DNA of 22,075 nucleotides. Origin: Phoronis australis (lineage: Eukaryota > Phoronida > Phoronidae). Below the pieces are notes generated by a model. The model ran no database searches and was not told the DNA's origin. It worked only from the letters and a program-made list of their open reading frames with translations. The translations under genes and the position numbers were made by a program. Where the stretch lies: NCBI GenBank assembly GCA_002633005.1, contig NMRA01000564.1, positions 64,001 through 86,075 of the forward strand, read 5' to 3'. How positions within the stretch are numbered: position 1 is the stretch's first letter; every line of letters begins with the position of its first letter. Shown in pieces: positions 18,482 to 22,075 of this stretch.

Positions 18482-20377
18482 ATTATATGCTTTCTCTGTT
18501 CCTGTGTAAGTGGCCGGTGGCCTGTTTACAAGGAGTATAAATTTGTCATTACCGAAGCTGAAATGTTAACTTTTTTGTTACACTACTTGTGCAGATGAGA
18601 GTCTCAAGAGAATCTGGATACAACAAACATATGGCTTGGAAGTAAAATTGTCTGTGAAAATTGATTCAATATGAAAAAGTATGTCTTTTGAATTTTTGTT
18701 AGTAGATTTCTGCACTCAATTTATCTGGCAGGGGCGCGATGGCAAAATTAAAATGAATGCGGCATGTTTAGGATAAGATAAGGGGGAGGTTCAAATGGTT
18801 AATATTTCTAGTGAGCCTTTAAAGTCATCTTGACCCGTAGATATCTTGGCAGTCTCGTATCTAAACGTGTCCTGTTCATGCGTGTACCCAGCCTAAAAAA
18901 GAGGGGCTCGAATTTTTGAGAATGTGGACCTTTTACTAAGTTTCACGGGGAACTTTCAGAGCTATGAATTGTGCATACGCCAAATTTTGGTAGTCCCTGC
19001 TTTTCAGTGGACTTTTGTCTCGCTTTCTACCTTTTTGGAGTTGTTGTTTCTCCGAGGCGGACCTTTTTGCCCACTTCGACAAATTGGGGGAGAGCTCGTT
19101 CGAGCACCCCGAGCCCCCCCCCCCCCCTCCCACTCACTGGGTGCGCGCATGCTGTTACTTTAGTCACTTCATCCGTGTTTAAAAAGTTTGCCTCTTTCAG
19201 AAAGGATAATGTGACAACTCGTTTCTGCACGACGTATCCAGGAGCACGATGACAGTTTATGACAAATTTATTTTTCATTAGTAAAGAGGACCCTGTATCA
19301 GGCATTGTTACTTTACCGAATAGTGACTCGGAGATCAAAGGTAAAAGTATTTTATAAGCTATTGTAAAGTGATATTAGATGTATTAGAGATTAATACACT
19401 TGTGATGAGAATGTTATATATTTATGCTATACGGTATGCGTATACCTAGTGCATGATGTGAAAACCAATTCTATAAAATACAATTGTGCTTGCCGCTTCT
19501 TTTCTTAGAAGTCTATTTCAAAGTATTACGGTAAGACATGTTATGTAACTAGTTTTATGACGGTAAAGGACCTGGTTCTGGTCGATTTTTATGTCTTATT
19601 TTCACAACCGGGTATAGCTCAAACTAGGCGACTACAAAGTTAATGTAATAATCCAACCATAAACACATTGTTAGATAAGTGTATGTGCCGATTTGAACCC
19701 TACATATATTTTTGGACTTGTGAATATTAGGCCATGTCATGCAACCACGCAACTCTGGTGCTATGTCTACTTTATGCATACGTAGTTCGAGTGGTGTCGA
19801 TAAGCTTTCATACAACACTATAATAAGACCAAAACGCATATTTGGGTCTGTTTTTTTCGGGGGGAATCGAGATGGCAGTGTGGTATTTTTTAATTGCTCA
19901 TTTTTCAAAAAATCCACCAGAGAGCAAAAATGATGCAGAATTTGTTTCTTTGTTCAGCGCTTGTGACATCCAGGAGTTTCAATATTTGCTTATCCTTGCT
20001 AACGTGCCTTTTCTGCGGCTGTATATCACGATAGTGGGCTTATTTTAAGTCTGTGAGTGCAGGTCTCAAAATAAGCCGGGCACAGATCAGAACAAACTTC
20101 GCTTTTTGGTCTTTCATAGTCTTTTTAAACTGTTGTTTCATCTGCTTTTGTAAAGTGACTGCTGAAATATATCCCGTCTTTATCTCTGTCATTACATAAA
20201 GTCGGTACTTCTGAACTGATCTCGAATACATCACTTTATCAAAGAATCACAGTTTTTAAATAGAACGATCATGAAACCGGTTAGATTTCAAGATAAAATA
20301 ATGCCTCTGTCCCACTATTGTCAAGAAAAGTTTGGTATAATTAAATAATTTAAACGAGATTTTCAACATTATCTAAG
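18482..20377. other. Non-coding, nothing recognised
   Basis: This stretch contains a 14-base C run with a short CT tail at 19114-19130. The 103-codon open frame on - at 19027-19338 crosses that run (GGGG residues) and has no family. No splice-supported exon is seen. Confidence 0.45.
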
Positions 20378-20522
20378 TGTGACGGGAGCGCCGTCTATTG
20401 ATGGAGTCGTGAGTAAAGACGTGTCGTCAGTTAAGACCAGAAGCCGAGTGGGTTATTATATTTTAAAGAGGTGTAAGATGGTCAATTCCTTATTATGGAA
20501 CGAAATTTTTAGCTGCATTTTG

Positions 20523-20600
20523 ATTGGTTTTTACACTTAACTTGAGACCCCTATTTTAGCGTAATTTGGAACACTCGCGGTGCGAATACGCCTATAAAAA
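20523..20600 (+). promoter_or_regulatory. CCAAT (inverted) and TATA box
   Basis: ATTGG at 20523-20527 and CCTATAAAAATGG at 20591-20603 are about 65 bases apart, the usual order and distance for a pol II core promoter on +. Downstream, a donor-like CTG|GTAAGAA (20651) and an acceptor-like CAACTTTAG (20765) precede a good-context ATG (20816) followed after eight codons by another donor-like GTAAGT (20842). Within an LTR this would be the U3 promoter. Outside one it would start a small spliced transcript. Confidence 0.5.
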
Positions 20601-20633
20601 TGGGCCTCTCACGCTAAAACTTCGGATTCTACA

Positions 20634-20723
20634 GGGTCTCGCTTCTATCTGGTAAGAATCTCAACTTTTTAACTCTATCGGGTCTCGTTACTATCCGGTT
20701 AGAGCCTCAACTTCTCAACTTTT
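20634..20723 (+). repeat. Two tandem 46-bp units inside the LTR candidate
   Basis: GGGTCTCGCTTCTATCTGGT at 20634 and GGGTCTCGTTACTATCCGGT at 20680 start two diverged copies, each followed by (A)GA(A/G)(T/C)CTCAACTT. The first copy contains a GTAAG donor-like string and the second has GTTAG. Confidence 0.8.
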
Positions 20724-20938
20724 AGCTTTTACTTTAATTTACAAATTTTTCATTACTCAACTTTAGGTACTGACTTAGGCGATTTGGGAACCTTTCCAAA
20801 CCTATTGAGGGTACAATGACGACGGGAGCTAATGATCTGTTGTAAGTTTGTATAGCTTTGTATTTTATATTTAGCGCATAATAAACTCAGTATATTTATC
20901 TACTTTTCTTTTGTTTCTCTCTCTATAAGTTGTCACCA

Positions 20939-20962
20939 TGGTTCTCTCGTATGCGATTCAAA
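20939..20962 (+). other. Primer-binding-site-like sequence
   Basis: TGG directly after the LTR's CA, then TTCTCTCGTATGCGATT. Its complement ends in CCA and has TTGAATC at the distance where a tRNA T-loop (TTCRANY) would lie, with one mismatch. This fits tRNA priming of reverse transcription. I cannot name the tRNA. Confidence 0.35.
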
Positions 20963-22075
20963 CGAGTGAAAAAGTACACAACGCTGCAAATATTTTTATC
21001 GGTTACGAACAGTCGACATTATTTTTAGATACCAAGTAGATCGGTACTGGTCACTCCGCCGATTTCCGTTACAGAAGGAAAAGAATGGTATGGCTTTCAT
21101 GTTTTCAACATTACAGGAACTCTTCAAATATTTGGAAAATATGACAACTTGACAAGATTTTAAGAGTGAAGTACGGCTCACAGCAGGCAAAAATGCCCAG
21201 AGGGGTGATAAACCCAATGTCACCGATTTTAACCATACTATGCATTTTAGTTACCTTTGGGATGATAAACAAAACAGTAAAGTCCAATCTCATTTTACCT
21301 TGTTTAAGGGGGAGAAATCAGGGAGCCTCTATTTTGGGGGTATGCCATGTAATGAACTCGCCGAAAATGCCTTATTTGCACTGCACATTAAAAAGTATCG
21401 GGGCACAAGATCATTATTTGTTTGTAATTTTTAAATAAAGCAAGTCTTCGGCTTTACAAAGATGTTAAACAATACTCATTAACTCTGCCGCTAAGTTAAA
21501 AATTTCAGGCATAATGTATAGAGGGGTCAGAGGTTAACATAGCATTGCAATTTCGCTACATTTTGAGCCCGTATATCTCAGCTGGCACAACACTGATCAA
21601 CACCAAACTTTTACACAAGACGTTTCTATCTTATTGCTGTTGGTTAATACAATAAAATTTTCTGGCGCTGAGCATTTTTCTATACAAATTGCAAGATTGC
21701 GACAACCACCTGAGAGGAAATTACCTTCAATACCGATACCTGCTTGGAACATTACAACACCAGTAAAGTGCATAGTTTTGATTCAAAAGTTGATTTATTA
21801 ATATTTAGTTAAGTTTCATTAAGTCAGGCGCAATTGTTTAAGGTATTTTTCCTTTTTAACTAAAAATCCGCGTTTTTCGTGAACCCAGTATCCAACAACA
21901 GGTGTCACTTTACTAGTGGTGGCAAAATGGTTGATCCTGACTTGCTGTGTTATCTGCTAGTATCATGGAGTGTGATGAAGTGTATGGAACCTCAAAAGAA
22001 TGTACTCTGCACATGTGTGAAATCTTGATGCGGCATAAAGTGAGTACCAAACCACCGCACCTACAGACTGTGCGG
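20963..22075. other. Right end of window: no clear gene, one possible exon
   Basis: If the LTR is real this is its internal region, yet all frames are broken. The frames at 21166-21438 are unassigned, and AATAAA stands at 21434-21439. Near the end, ATG 21965 opens a frame to the window edge (MECDEVYGTSKECTLHMCEI...). A donor-like GTGAGT follows an in-frame lysine codon at 22040, so a coding exon is possible but unsupported by any family. Confidence 0.3.

Larger units (their letters stand above)
20378..20938 (+). mobile_element. Candidate long terminal repeat of an LTR retrotransposon
   Basis: The block begins TGTGACGGGAGCGCCG and ends GTTGTCACCA, so it has TG...CA ends with imperfectly inverted TGTGAC/GTCAC(C)A. 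Inside, in LTR order, are an inverted CCAAT (20523-20527), TATAAAAA (20593-20600), a likely start near 20625, AATAAA (20880-20885) and a T/C-rich end. TGG follows immediately, as a primer-binding site should. At 561 bases it is a usual LTR size. The second LTR would lie beyond the window. No gag or pol reading frame is visible downstream, so it may be degenerate. The alternative is a cellular TATA promoter. Confidence 0.45.

Noticed and set aside
1-22075. CRISPR array, bacterial operon or rRNA
   Set aside because: There are no regularly spaced direct repeats, no operon-like packed ORFs and no rRNA signature. The DNA is animal nuclear.

Overview
The window is animal (metazoan) nuclear DNA. It has spliced exons with GT-AG introns, an ABC transporter gene of the animal P-glycoprotein type, simple-sequence repeats and several decayed mobile-element pieces. 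THAP and P2X7-like C-terminal domains in repeated, broken copies are common in marine invertebrate and tick genomes, so an invertebrate is the best guess. The sequence does not settle the species. Most of the window is AT-rich and non-coding.

Layout: (1) 1-934 is one arm of a long inverted repeat. It carries an eroded P2X7-like N-terminus on + and an eroded THAP domain on -. (2) 1486-5133 (-) is the 5' part of a subfamily-B ABC transporter gene. Five exons, assembled here by hand, join in frame into about 270 residues: the cytosolic N-terminus, TM1, a glycosylatable first outer loop, TM2 and the start of the first intracellular loop. Intron 1 holds a large ATG triplet microsatellite, and the first coding exon has an overlapping upstream ORF. 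(3) 5134-9048 has no recognised gene, only one unusually long open frame (about 5632-6082). (4) 9049-10874 is a cluster of relics: a third, unrelated THAP domain, a degenerate hammerhead-ribozyme fold on -, and short open frames. (5) 10875-15685 is empty apart from small inverted repeats. (6) 15686 to about 17000 is the second arm of the long inverted repeat, with a THAP relic on + and a clear P2X7-like zinc-domain relic on -. (7) 17000-20377 holds a tRNA-like SINE candidate, a GTGC-rich tract and a poly-C tract. (8) 20378-20938 looks like an LTR (TG...CA ends, TATA box, AATAAA, then a primer-binding-like site).

The only gene likely to be functional is the ABC transporter, an ATP-driven exporter of lipids, bile acids or drugs at the plasma membrane. 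The rest is best read as a mobile-element graveyard upstream of it. The most novel item is the repeat family that makes the two arms. It pairs a THAP DNA-binding domain with a P2X7-like zinc domain on opposite strands, tail to tail, and no transposase is visible.
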